A program made the translations under genes and the position numbers. Positions 9,540-18,215 of a DNA stretch of 64,000 nucleotides are shown piece by piece. The stretch spans positions 32,795 through 96,794 of the forward strand of contig HF993102.1 in assembly GCA_000433475.1 (NCBI GenBank). Direction: 5' to 3'. This DNA is from Mycoplasma sp. CAG:956. Its GTDB lineage: Bacteria; Bacillota_I; Bacilli_A; RF39; UBA660. The first letter of the stretch is position 1; each line of letters opens with the position of its first letter. A model generated the notes under the pieces. That model saw only the letters and a list, made by a program, of their open reading frames with translations. It searched no databases and had not been told where the DNA came from.

Positions 9540-10475
9540 TTATTTTGTAATCGAACCGTTGATTTTCTTTAAATATATTAATCTTTTAATTGGTGCTTTT
9601 AACTGACTGATACTTCGTTTACTTAAGTAATAGTGGGGTTTAATATAATCTTTATAATAGTATTCTCTTAAACTATTTAATGCTGATGTACTTCTTAGAA
9701 TAAACAAGCAATTTTCTAAGATATGTTCTACTCCGACATCAGTTATATTAGCTATTTTAGCAATCTGTCTTTTAGTTAGTGGCTCTTCAATGCCAAGTCC
9801 ATAATACATCTTAAATATTTTTTGATAATTTAAAGGTATATATTTATTAATGATAGTAAGAATATCTTGAGTTTCATAATAATCATCATCACCTATTTTT
9901 ACGTCTTCTGTTGTAATTTTAGTATCAACGTAATTTTTTCTATTTACTAAGCCTATTATTCTTCTCATTCCCTTAATATCAATATTAAATTTAGAAGCTA
10001 GTTCTAAACAATCAAGTTCTTTAGTATTACCAGCTTCTAAGTCATTTAAATATTTTAAATATAAAAAGACTATATAATCAAAATTATCACCAACTTTAGC
10101 AGTTGTATGATTTAAACTAATTTCTTTATTAATATTTTTAATTATATAAAAATAAACTGAATTATTTATATTACCAGACTTAAATTTTTTTATTCCTTCA
10201 ATAAAACCATTTACGGCTGCCATGGCAACATCATTTAAATCAATACCTTCTATATTGTAATTAAAAACTATAGAAAGAATGAATGGATAATAATATTTAA
10301 CAAGTATAGTTAAAGCTCTTTTATTGTTTTGCTTAGCAAGTTCTACTAGTTTTAATAATTTTTCAGAAGGAATCTTAGAATATTTTAAATCTCTTAAGCT
10401 ATTTAGATTATTTATATCAATGTTATCAAATTTTTCAACTATTATTTCTAATTCTTTTAGTTCTTCATTAGTCAT
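9540..10475 (-). CDS. Divergent sigma-70-family-like protein
   Basis: 311 residues. Residues about 50-130 resemble sigma region 2: a run like ALTILVKYYYPFILSIV, then DLNDVAMAAVNGFIEGIKKF and a helical stretch ending IIKNINKEISL. Residues about 215-265 resemble region 4, a helix-turn-helix with LNYQKIFKMYYGL and TKRQIAKIANITDVGVEHILENC. The match is weak compared with SigG and SigK in this window, and core-binding residues are poorly kept. It may be a specialised sigma factor or a former sigma protein with another role. The ribosome-binding site GTGGGGATAAC is good. It is a single gene between ileS and the phosphohexomutase, divergent from the latter. Confidence 0.5.
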   Translation of the reverse strand: MTNEELKELEIIVEKFDNIDINNLNSLRDLKYSKIPSEKLLKLVELAKQNNKRALTILVKYYYPFILSIVFNYNIEGIDLNDVAMAAVNGFIEGIKKFKSGNINNSVYFYIIKNINKEISLNHTTAKVGDNFDYIVFLYLKYLNDLEAGNTKELDCLELASKFNIDIKGMRRIIGLVNRKNYVDTKITTEDVKIGDDDYYETQDILTIINKYIPLNYQKIFKMYYGLGIEEPLTKRQIAKIANITDVGVEHILENCLFILRSTSALNSLREYYYKDYIKPHYYLSKRSISQLKAPIKRLIYLKKINGSITK

Positions 10476-10516
10476 GTTATCCCCACTTCTTTTGAAGACT
10501 TATTTTAGCATATTTA

Positions 10517-10545
10517 TTGTTAAAAGTAAAAACTTTTGCTATGAT
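10517..10545 (+). promoter_or_regulatory. Predicted promoter of the phosphohexomutase gene
   Basis: TTGTTA (10517-10522), a 17-nt spacer and TATGAT (10540-10545). The resulting leader of about 110 nt before the start codon has no structure I can name. Confidence 0.55.
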
Positions 10546-10662
10546 AATAATGTAAAAATAGAAAGGATTCAATTAATTTTTAATTACTTATGCTATTTTA
10601 AAAGAAAAAAGATTTTAAATAGTATAAAAATGTTAAAATTAGTTGCTAAAATGTGATTTAAA

Positions 10663-12039
10663 ATGAATAAAAAAATATTTCGCGAATATGATATTCGTGG
10701 TATCTATCCAGTTGAAATAGATGAAAAAACAGCATATATCATTGGCAAGAGTTACGGTTCTATCTTACAAACAAAGTATAATAAGCATATTTGTACGGTG
10801 GGTTATGATAATCGTTTGTCTTCGCCTAGCCTTCATAAATCTATGGTTCAAGGGCTTATTGATACTGGACTTGATATCATTGATTTGGGACTTGTAACAA
10901 CACCGATGTTATATTATGCCTCAATTAAGTGTAATACTTTAGGTATTATGATAACGGCTTCCCATAATCCTAAGGATGATAATGGCTTTAAATTTAGCTT
11001 TGATAAATTAGGAAATGCTCGTGGTAAGCAAATATATGATTTTAGAGATTTTACTTTGAAAGATGATTTTTTAAGTGGAAATGGTAATATTTATCACTTA
11101 GATATCTTGCCTTACTATAAGAGCCTATTTAAAGATAATATTTTTATGGGAGATAAAAAATTAAAAATAGTACTAGATCCAGGTAATGGCACTACTGCTA
11201 ATTTTGCTTATGATATTTATAATCAATTCAGTAATTTAGATATAACCATGATTAACGGTAAAAGTGATGGTACATTTCCTAATCATCACCCCGATCCTGC
11301 AGTACCCGAAAATTTAAAACAATTGCAGGCTAAAGTTTTAGAACTAGGAGCAGATGTTGGCATTGCCTTTGATGGTGATGGTGACCGTGTTGGCTTTGTT
11401 GATGATAGTGGTAATATTGTACCTGCTGATAAATTTTTGTGTATTTTAATGCGTTATTATTTACCAAATTATCAAGATAAACGAGTTTTATATGATGTAA
11501 AATGTTCTAAAATAATTAATGATACAGCAAAAAGGCTTGGTATTGAAGATATTATGTTCCGTACAGGGGCATCATATACAAGAAGTGAAGTTGTAAGAAA
11601 GCATATTCCATTTGGTGGTGAATACTCAGGACATATAATTTTTAATGACCGTTTTAAAGGTTTTGATTCAGGAATTTATGCTGGGCTTCGTATGTTGGAA
11701 GTATTGTCAAATAGTAATATAGCTTTATCTCATCAACTTGATGACATTACTAAATATTATAATACACCAGAAATTAAGATACCAACACCCGATGAAATTA
11801 AATTTCAAGTAATTGATAAGGTTATAGAATATGCTAAGAATAAAAATTATAACTGTCTTACTATTGATGGACTAAGAGTCAATAATGATGAATCTTGGGC
11901 ATTAGTACGTGCTAGTAATACTGGACCTAATATCACTTTAAGATTTGAAGCTACAACTGAGGATGAATTAAATAATTTAAAAGATGAATTTACTAAATTA
12001 GTAGAAAAATATAAAAAGGACTTAAGTACAAACATTTAA
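10663..12039 (+). CDS. Phosphomannomutase/phosphoglucomutase
   Basis: 458 residues, the usual length for the alpha-D-phosphohexomutase family. It should interconvert hexose 6- and 1-phosphates for sugar-nucleotide and envelope polysaccharide synthesis. Visible are the phosphoserine loop TASHNP with Ser100, the Mg loop D237-G-D-G-D241-R, the sugar-specificity loop GGEYSGH (an E-x-S form, as in ManB/AlgC-type enzymes with dual Man/Glc use), and the C-terminal phosphate-binding loop with RASNTGPNITLRFEA. The ribosome-binding site is weak. The stop codon lies inside the terminator hairpin. Confidence 0.93.
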   Translation: MNKKIFREYDIRGIYPVEIDEKTAYIIGKSYGSILQTKYNKHICTVGYDNRLSSPSLHKSMVQGLIDTGLDIIDLGLVTTPMLYYASIKCNTLGIMITASHNPKDDNGFKFSFDKLGNARGKQIYDFRDFTLKDDFLSGNGNIYHLDILPYYKSLFKDNIFMGDKKLKIVLDPGNGTTANFAYDIYNQFSNLDITMINGKSDGTFPNHHPDPAVPENLKQLQAKVLELGADVGIAFDGDGDRVGFVDDSGNIVPADKFLCILMRYYLPNYQDKRVLYDVKCSKIINDTAKRLGIEDIMFRTGASYTRSEVVRKHIPFGGEYSGHIIFNDRFKGFDSGIYAGLRMLEVLSNSNIALSHQLDDITKYYNTPEIKIPTPDEIKFQVIDKVIEYAKNKNYNCLTIDGLRVNNDESWALVRASNTGPNITLRFEATTEDELNNLKDEFTKLVEKYKKDLSTNI

Positions 12040-12049
12040 GTCCTTTTTT
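12013..12049 (+). terminator. Terminator of the phosphohexomutase gene
   Basis: A 13-bp perfect stem (AAAAAGGACTTAA with TTAAGTCCTTTTT) and a T-run. The TAA stop lies in the 3' arm. Confidence 0.9.
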
Positions 12050-12101
12050 AATATTTTTGATTTTAATAAATTTTACTTAAAATAGTTAGCAAGTTTTTTT
12101 A

Positions 12102-14279
12102 TTATATTTTTAAAGGATTAATATCAATATCCAAGTTAATATTTCTATTATTAGCGTACATTTCATCTAAATATTTTAAAACAGAGAAAAGATTTTTATC
12201 ATAGGTATATTTAATTATCACTTGATAACGATATAGATTACTAATTTTACCAATACTAGCCATATTAGGTCCATAAACCTTTGTATTTTTATTGACATTT
12301 TTATTAATATAATTAAAGACATTATTACTTTCTTTAATGACTGAATTAACATCTCGACCGGTAATTAAAATATTTATTAAGAAACAATAAGGTGGGTATA
12401 GAGTATTTTTACGAAAATTCATCTCGTATTTATAAAATCCTTTATAGTCATTATTTTTAACAAAATTAATATAGGGATTATCAGGATTATAGGTTTGAAT
12501 GACTACTTCCCCATTACTAGTTTTTCTGCCAGCTCTGCCTGATACTTGACTTAAAAGTTCATAAGTAACTTCCCCACTTCGAAAATCAGGGATATTAAGG
12601 CTCGTATCAGCATTAATAATACCAACTAGAGTCACCTTAGGGAAATCAAGACCTTTACTAATCATTTGGGTACCGACCATAATATCATAGTTTCCATTTG
12701 CAAAATCATTAATTAGGTTAGCATAAGAACCTTTTTTGGCTGTTGTATCAACATCCATCCTAGTGATTCTAATGCTTGGAAACATTTTTTTTAGTTCTAA
12801 TTCGAGCTTTTCAGTTCCAAGTCCCATAAAATTTAGAGAGTAGCCACCACAGCTTGGACAAGTATCACTTTTTATTTTAGTATAACCACAATAATGACAA
12901 CGCAAGCTATTACTACTTTTATGATAGGTTAAAGTTATATCACAATGAGGACACTTATAAACAAACCCACAAGCCGAACATGTAACTGTTGTTGAATAAC
13001 CTCTGCGGTTTAAAAGAAGCATTGTTTGTTCACCATTATTAAGTCTTTCCAGGATTTTTGCCTCTAATAGACTACTAATAATAGGATGACGATTTTTAAT
13101 TTCTTCTTTCATGTCAACTAAAGAAATTTTAGGTAAGACGGATAAACCTATTCTTTTGGTAAGCTTAAGTAATTTATAAGTACCATTTACAGCTTGAGTC
13201 ATATCTTCTAATTTTGGGGTTGCACTACCTAAAATGACAGGACAGTTATTATATTTGCCACGCCATTTGGCTATATCAATCGCATTATACTTAGGAGTAT
13301 TTTCTTGCTTATAAGTGCTACTATGTTCTTCATCTAAGATAATCAAGCCAATATTTTTTAACGGTGTAAATATGGCACTTCTTGTTCCAACAACGATACT
13401 TACCTTACCACTATAAATTTTTTGATATTCATCATATTTTTCACCGTTTGAAAGCCCACTATGAAATATAGCTACTTTAGAACCAAATCTTTTATAAATA
13501 CGTTCTATCATCTGAGTTGTTAAAGATATTTCTGGTACTAAAAGAAGTGATGATTTGCCTTTAAGACTTGCTTTTTCAATTAAATTCATATAAACTTCTG
13601 TCTTACCAGAACCAGTTATGCCATATAAAAGATAGACTAAAAATTGATCCATATCAACACTTGTTACGGCTTTTTCTTGTTCTAAAGACATCTTGGGTTT
13701 AATTTCTAATTTAGTATTATCATAATTAAGACGATAAACTTGCTTTTTTACTTCTTTAACTAAATTTTTATTTACTAAAGTTTTAATAGTACCACTATTT
13801 TCTTTATTCTTTTCTATAGAACTACCATTTAAAAGGCTAGTTAATATTGCTATTTGTTTAGGATATTTAATATTTTTTAGATAATTTTCGATTTCTAAAG
13901 GACTTTTATTTAATTCTATATAAATCTTATATTTGCTATAATTATGATTTTTTTCTATTTTTAAACTACTGGGTAACATCGTATTAAAAGCACTTATTAA
14001 ACTACATAAAGTTATAGATTTTAGATATTTACCTAGTTGTAATAATTCATTATTTAAGATGAAATTTTCTAGAACAATACTATCTATTTCTTTTAAAGTA
14101 TAAGTACTAGCAAAATTATCATATATTTTTAAAACGAAACCATTTATTAATTTTTTATTAAAAGGCACTCTTACTTGCATACCTACTTTTATTTTATTTT
14201 CTAAAGTTTTAGGTATTAAATAAGTAAATGTTTTATCGATTGTTTTGTTATTATATTCAATTAGTATTTCTGCGTACAT
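12102..14279 (-). CDS. priA: Primosomal protein N' (replication restart helicase PriA)
   Basis: 725 residues, the normal length. An N-terminal DNA-binding domain is followed by a superfamily 2 helicase core: Walker A GITGSGKTEVY, the DEEH box (LIILDEEHSS), motif Ia/III region GSATPKLE, and the late motifs GTQMISKGLDFP and SGRAGR. Two tight Cys clusters (CSACG..CPHC and CHYCG..CPSCGG) form the PriA zinc-binding insertion. It reloads the replicative helicase at stalled forks. The start follows AAAGGAACTAC. Confidence 0.97.
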   Translation of the reverse strand: MYAEILIEYNNKTIDKTFTYLIPKTLENKIKVGMQVRVPFNKKLINGFVLKIYDNFASTYTLKEIDSIVLENFILNNELLQLGKYLKSITLCSLISAFNTMLPSSLKIEKNHNYSKYKIYIELNKSPLEIENYLKNIKYPKQIAILTSLLNGSSIEKNKENSGTIKTLVNKNLVKEVKKQVYRLNYDNTKLEIKPKMSLEQEKAVTSVDMDQFLVYLLYGITGSGKTEVYMNLIEKASLKGKSSLLLVPEISLTTQMIERIYKRFGSKVAIFHSGLSNGEKYDEYQKIYSGKVSIVVGTRSAIFTPLKNIGLIILDEEHSSTYKQENTPKYNAIDIAKWRGKYNNCPVILGSATPKLEDMTQAVNGTYKLLKLTKRIGLSVLPKISLVDMKEEIKNRHPIISSLLEAKILERLNNGEQTMLLLNRRGYSTTVTCSACGFVYKCPHCDITLTYHKSSNSLRCHYCGYTKIKSDTCPSCGGYSLNFMGLGTEKLELELKKMFPSIRITRMDVDTTAKKGSYANLINDFANGNYDIMVGTQMISKGLDFPKVTLVGIINADTSLNIPDFRSGEVTYELLSQVSGRAGRKTSNGEVVIQTYNPDNPYINFVKNNDYKGFYKYEMNFRKNTLYPPYCFLINILITGRDVNSVIKESNNVFNYINKNVNKNTKVYGPNMASIGKISNLYRYQVIIKYTYDKNLFSVLKYLDEMYANNRNINLDIDINPLKI

Positions 14280-14343
14280 GTAGTTCCTTTCTTAGTTAAT
14301 ACCTATTTTTTATTTAGAAATTAAAATTATTATTAAAAAAATA

Positions 14344-14406
14344 CTAGACTGTTTTTAATTGCTTCAACTTGGTACAATTATAACTCAAAATCCTAGTTTT
14401 TACCAT
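14344..14406 (-). CDS. Possible 20-residue peptide gene behind a repeated promoter element
   Basis: The minus strand carries GAGGTAATT followed by an ATG at 14406 and 20 sense codons to a TAG at 14344. The predicted peptide begins MVKTRILSYNC, ends QLKTV, and is basic with one Cys. It sits in the 225-nt gap between priA and the AI-2E family gene, 35 nt downstream of the 22-bp element at 14441-14462 that recurs before the bacteriocin exporter. The ribosome-binding site is reasonable, but a 20-codon ORF alone is weak evidence. It could be a signalling peptide, a leader peptide, or chance. Confidence 0.3.
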   Translation of the reverse strand: MVKTRILSYNCTKLKQLKTV

Positions 14407-14440
14407 AATTACCTCAAATATTTTAAGACTATTTATTTCT

Positions 14441-14462
14441 CTAATTATATATATTGGTAACT
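14441..14462 (-). repeat. 22-bp element, copy 1 (second copy at 46256-46277)
   Basis: An exact 22-bp match to 46256-46277. On the minus strand its core is GTTACCAATATATATAA, which includes a TATAAT. Similarity continues on the outer side (AAGGAAA at the same offset, about 15 nt further upstream). It probably includes a promoter and regulator-binding site. Confidence 0.5.
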
Positions 14463-14504
14463 TAAAACTATTTTCCTTCAAAAATTAAAAAAAATATGTT
14501 CAAT

Positions 14505-15656
14505 CTAGAACACATCTTTATTAAACCAATCATATTTATTTGCTAAGAATCGGTAAAGGACTTTAAATAAACTTAATATTGGTGTTGCAAGAATCATTCC
14601 CACAATCCCAAAGAAATGTCCAAATACTAATAAGCCAATAATAATTGTTACTGGGTGTAGTTGCATAGTCTTACTCATAACAACTGGTTGTAAAACATAA
14701 TTTTCAACTAACTGCACAATGGTTGCAACAATTAAAGTTATAATACCAATAATTGGATTTTGGGAAAAACCAACGATGACGGCAGCAGCACCACCAATAT
14801 ATGGACCTATGTAAGGAATTAAATCAGTAATTCCACAAAGGAGTCCAAATAAGATTGGTGATTTTAAGCCAGCAAAGGCAAAACCAATTGAATCACAGAC
14901 AAAAACCATGAAGGCCACTAGTAAAGTACCATTAACGCATTTTCTTAATTCGTTAGCAATATTATCAACCAAATTTTTAGTTTCTTCTTTGTGATTCTTA
15001 GGTATATATTTAAGTAAATGGTCAGTTACATCATTAAAATCGAATAATAAGTAAATACCAACTACTAAAGATACACCTATTGTTCCCAAACCACTAACTA
15101 AAGAACCAGCAATACTTACAATCGTTGAAGGCAAGTCATTAGCAATACCGCCACCTAAATTTTCCATTGTCTTAAAAATATTACTTTCAATCTCAGCTAC
15201 ATTAAACATTTCACTACTATTAAATTTATCTAAAAAATTAGTAATCCATAATTTAACTTGATTAAATATATTAGGTAAGGCTGCTACTAAATCATTTAAC
15301 TGATTATAAAGAGTTGGAATTAGCATGCCAAAGAAAGCAAATAAAATAATAATAAAAGCTAAATAAACTGTTACACAAGCAATTCCTCGTTTCCAACCAC
15401 GGTTTTCTAATTTTACAACAATAGGATTAAATAGCCAAGCTAACACGAAGCCAATAAAAAATGGGTTTGCTACTTTTAAAAGAGTTACGATTAAATTTAA
15501 AATCCCCCACTCTTTAATAATTAAAGTAGCTAAGAAAATGATACCAATTATCATCATTATATAAACTAGATGTAATATTTTTTTTGAAAGTCCTACGACT
15601 TCATTTACGTCACGAACATTTATTTTACCATTTTTCTTTTCTTTATCTTTATCCAC
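14505..15656 (-). CDS. AI-2E family transporter (PerM/YdiK-like membrane protein)
   Basis: 383 residues, GTG start after AAAGGAGGGATAACA. About seven to eight hydrophobic segments are visible, with the family pattern near the middle and C-terminus: LLFGLLCGITDLIPYIGPYIGG and LQPVVMSKTMQLHPVTII. Members of PF01594 span the membrane and have been linked to export of small molecules or Na+/H+ exchange, so the substrate here is not predictable. It begins with a Lys/Glu-rich cytoplasmic head. The 3' side is followed by the 14.44-kb repeat element. Confidence 0.85.
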   Translation of the reverse strand: MDKDKEKKNGKINVRDVNEVVGLSKKILHLVYIMMIIGIIFLATLIIKEWGILNLIVTLLKVANPFFIGFVLAWLFNPIVVKLENRGWKRGIACVTVYLAFIIILFAFFGMLIPTLYNQLNDLVAALPNIFNQVKLWITNFLDKFNSSEMFNVAEIESNIFKTMENLGGGIANDLPSTIVSIAGSLVSGLGTIGVSLVVGIYLLFDFNDVTDHLLKYIPKNHKEETKNLVDNIANELRKCVNGTLLVAFMVFVCDSIGFAFAGLKSPILFGLLCGITDLIPYIGPYIGGAAAVIVGFSQNPIIGIITLIVATIVQLVENYVLQPVVMSKTMQLHPVTIIIGLLVFGHFFGIVGMILATPILSLFKVLYRFLANKYDWFNKDVF

Positions 15657-15701
15657 TGTTATCCCTCCTTTAAATATATTCTAAATATACCATAATTATT
15701 G

Positions 15702-15727
15702 AAAAAAGAACATACTTTTCGTATGTT
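15702..15727 (-). terminator. Terminator of the 43-residue membrane peptide gene
   Basis: The perfect hairpin AACATAC/GTATGTT with a 5-nt loop, then CTTTTTT on the minus strand. It begins at the stop codon of the small gene. Confidence 0.75.
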
Positions 15728-15857
15728 AAAGTAAGTCTACTTCATCTAATATCTCATTAAATAAAGCTTCATATTTTAATTTAGTTATTTTTTCATAAGC
15801 CATGATTGAAGCAATGGTTAAACCTACTCCTAAGGATATATTCCAAATTTTTTTCAT
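15726..15857 (-). CDS. Small single-pass membrane protein, 43 residues
   Basis: ATG at 15857 after GAAAGGAATTGGT, ending TAA at 15726 in the terminator. The N-terminus KKIWNISLGVGLTIASIMAY is a positively charged start plus one hydrophobic helix. The C-terminal half (YEALFNEILDEVDLL) is acidic and amphipathic. The good ribosome-binding site and the immediate terminator make it a credible independent gene between recD2 and the AI-2E family gene. No family is recognised. Confidence 0.6.
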   Translation of the reverse strand: MKKIWNISLGVGLTIASIMAYEKITKLKYEALFNEILDEVDLL

Positions 15858-15918
15858 ACCAATTCCTTTCTAAAATTAGTATGAATATAAATTATTTTTT
15901 TATACTGTTATTATTATA

Positions 15919-18108
15919 TTAAATATAAGAAAGCAATTGTTCTTTTAGAGAAGTCTTTCTGTTCATACTGTAATCATTATTAACAGCCATTAAGAAAGAC
16001 TGGACTTCACCAATTAAAACAAGGCTTTTCTTGGCTCTTGATACACCAGTATAAATAAGCTTGTTATATAACATTTTATAATAGTTTTTTACAACGGGCA
16101 TTATAACGTTAATAAACTCACTTCCTTGGGCTTTATGAATAGATATAGCATAAGCTAGTTTTACATTTAACATTTCGGCAGTTGTTAAAGTTACTAAGTT
16201 ACCATCAAAATCAATATTGATATTTAAAGCTTTCGAGTTATCATAGATAATATCATCAATATAACCGATATCCCCATTATATATACCTTTATCAGGGTCA
16301 TTTACTAGTTGTAAAACCTTATCACCTACTCGAAAAATATTTTCACCTACTCTGATTTCTTTTTTCTTTTTATTCTTAGGATTAAATAAATCACGTAAAT
16401 TATTATTTAAATTATCTATACCATTAATTCCTTTATACATAGGGGCTAAAATTTGAATATCTCTATCAGTGAGACCTTTATTAATAGATAATTCACAAAC
16501 TTTTTTAATGCTTTCAACCATATTATCACTATTTACTTGTAGAAAATTGTAGTCATCTTTTTTACTTAAGAACTCTTCACCAATATTCTTATTTTTTATT
16601 TCTTTGGCTAAATAAGGAATGAAAGAATTTTCACTTTGGCGATATATTTTTTCTAAAGGACAAAAATTAAATAGGTCTGAGGCAATTAAGTCACCTAGGA
16701 CAAGACCACAACCAACTGATGGTAATTGGTCTTTATCACCAACTAAAATTAACTGAATATTATTAGTTAATCCTTTTAAAAGAGCATCAAAAAGATTAGT
16801 ATCTATCATACTTACTTCATCAATAATAATTAAGTGATGATAATTTTTATTTAGTTCATTAACTTGAAATTCATTAGTATCTTTATTCCATTTTAAATAT
16901 TTATGAATAGTAGAAGCTCCAAGTCCAGTTGCTTCACTAAGTCTTTTAGCAGCCCTGCCAGTGGGTGCTAAGAGGGCAATATAAGCATCAACATTATTAG
17001 GTCCTAAGTTATACATTTTCATATAAAGACTAGTTATAGCTTTAATAATAGTGGTTTTACCTGTACCGGGTCCGCCAGTAATAATACTAATCCGACTTTC
17101 TAAAGTTTTTTTAATCGCCGCTAATTGGTTGATATCATAAGTTACATCTAATTTTTCTTGGAGTTTTACTACTTCAGTATCAAACATGCTAATGTTTTTA
17201 TTAACAATAGGCATATTATTAATATGGTTTAAAGTCTTTGCTATATCAACTTCCATTTTATAAGTAGTATATAAGTATATTCTTTTATCTTTAATATAAA
17301 TATCGTTATTATTTTGTAAGTCTAAAAGTATATTATCAAAATTTTCATCTGGTAAGATACCAAAATAACTTCTTAAACCGTCTTTTAATTCTTCATCGTA
17401 AAAATAAGTATCACCATTTTTAATTTCTAATTCTTTTATTGTTTCTAAAAGACAGTTTTTAGTTCTTAAATAAATATCAGGACTACCAAGATTCATATAA
17501 ACATTATCAAGTTTTTTAAAATCAATTATTTCTTTTAGAGCATAAGGATTAGATTTAGTAATACTAACGGCATTGGCACCAAACTTATTAATAATATTTA
17601 AAGCTTCTTGAATCGAAAAACCTAATTCTTTTAAGTTTATTAACATTTCATCAGTATTAGCGATTTTCATTAAAGAACTATAGATTTTTTCAGCTTTTTT
17701 CTGAGTCATCTTGGGAACTGTAAGCAATATTTCAGGATTTTCTTTGATTTTCTTTAAACAGTCTTCACCTAAAGTATCAACGATTAAAGTAGCAGTTGCC
17801 TCACCACACCCCTTAACTAAATCGCTAGTTAAAAATTCTATTACCGCATCTCTTCCTTTAACTTCTACTCTTTTATAATCAGTCACATTATATTGATAAC
17901 CATACTTATCTTTATAAACTAGGGTACCTTCCATTTCGTAGTTATCCCCAATTTGGAGATTAGCAAAATAACCAGTAAAATGAACATTTCTACCAACGAA
18001 GCCTTCCATTTCAGTATCGTTAGTTTCTTTTACTCTTATCTCACCTACTTTATAGTTACTATCTGACTCATAGATAATTACTCTGATTTTTCCTTTAATA
18101 CTGCCCAC
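15919..18108 (-). CDS. recD2: RecD2-type ATP-dependent DNA helicase
   Basis: 729 residues, the length of stand-alone RecD2 helicases (no RecBC needed). An N-terminal OB-like and HhH region (residues about 1-200) precedes a superfamily 1 core: Walker A GGPGTGKTTI, Walker B LIIIDEVSM, motif III VGDKDQLPSVG, motif V AISIHKAQGSEF and motif VI YTGVSRAKK. It unwinds 5'-3' and acts in DNA repair and fork maintenance. It starts with GTG after AGGTGATA. Confidence 0.93.
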   Translation of the reverse strand: MGSIKGKIRVIIYESDSNYKVGEIRVKETNDTEMEGFVGRNVHFTGYFANLQIGDNYEMEGTLVYKDKYGYQYNVTDYKRVEVKGRDAVIEFLTSDLVKGCGEATATLIVDTLGEDCLKKIKENPEILLTVPKMTQKKAEKIYSSLMKIANTDEMLINLKELGFSIQEALNIINKFGANAVSITKSNPYALKEIIDFKKLDNVYMNLGSPDIYLRTKNCLLETIKELEIKNGDTYFYDEELKDGLRSYFGILPDENFDNILLDLQNNNDIYIKDKRIYLYTTYKMEVDIAKTLNHINNMPIVNKNISMFDTEVVKLQEKLDVTYDINQLAAIKKTLESRISIITGGPGTGKTTIIKAITSLYMKMYNLGPNNVDAYIALLAPTGRAAKRLSEATGLGASTIHKYLKWNKDTNEFQVNELNKNYHHLIIIDEVSMIDTNLFDALLKGLTNNIQLILVGDKDQLPSVGCGLVLGDLIASDLFNFCPLEKIYRQSENSFIPYLAKEIKNKNIGEEFLSKKDDYNFLQVNSDNMVESIKKVCELSINKGLTDRDIQILAPMYKGINGIDNLNNNLRDLFNPKNKKKKEIRVGENIFRVGDKVLQLVNDPDKGIYNGDIGYIDDIIYDNSKALNINIDFDGNLVTLTTAEMLNVKLAYAISIHKAQGSEFINVIMPVVKNYYKMLYNKLIYTGVSRAKKSLVLIGEVQSFLMAVNNDYSMNRKTSLKEQLLSYI

Positions 18109-18215
18109 ACTATCACCTGTTTTCCTATTATAAGTTAATTAATAATTTTAGTAAATATGGAAAAGTTAAATCATTGAAGAATTTTCTTACTTAATTTAAC
18201 TTTTAATTACTTAGT

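Noticed and set aside
10324..10656. 110-codon plus-strand frame overlapping the sigma-like gene start
   Set aside because: Overlaps the opposite gene and its own predicted promoter region, lacks a ribosome-binding site.
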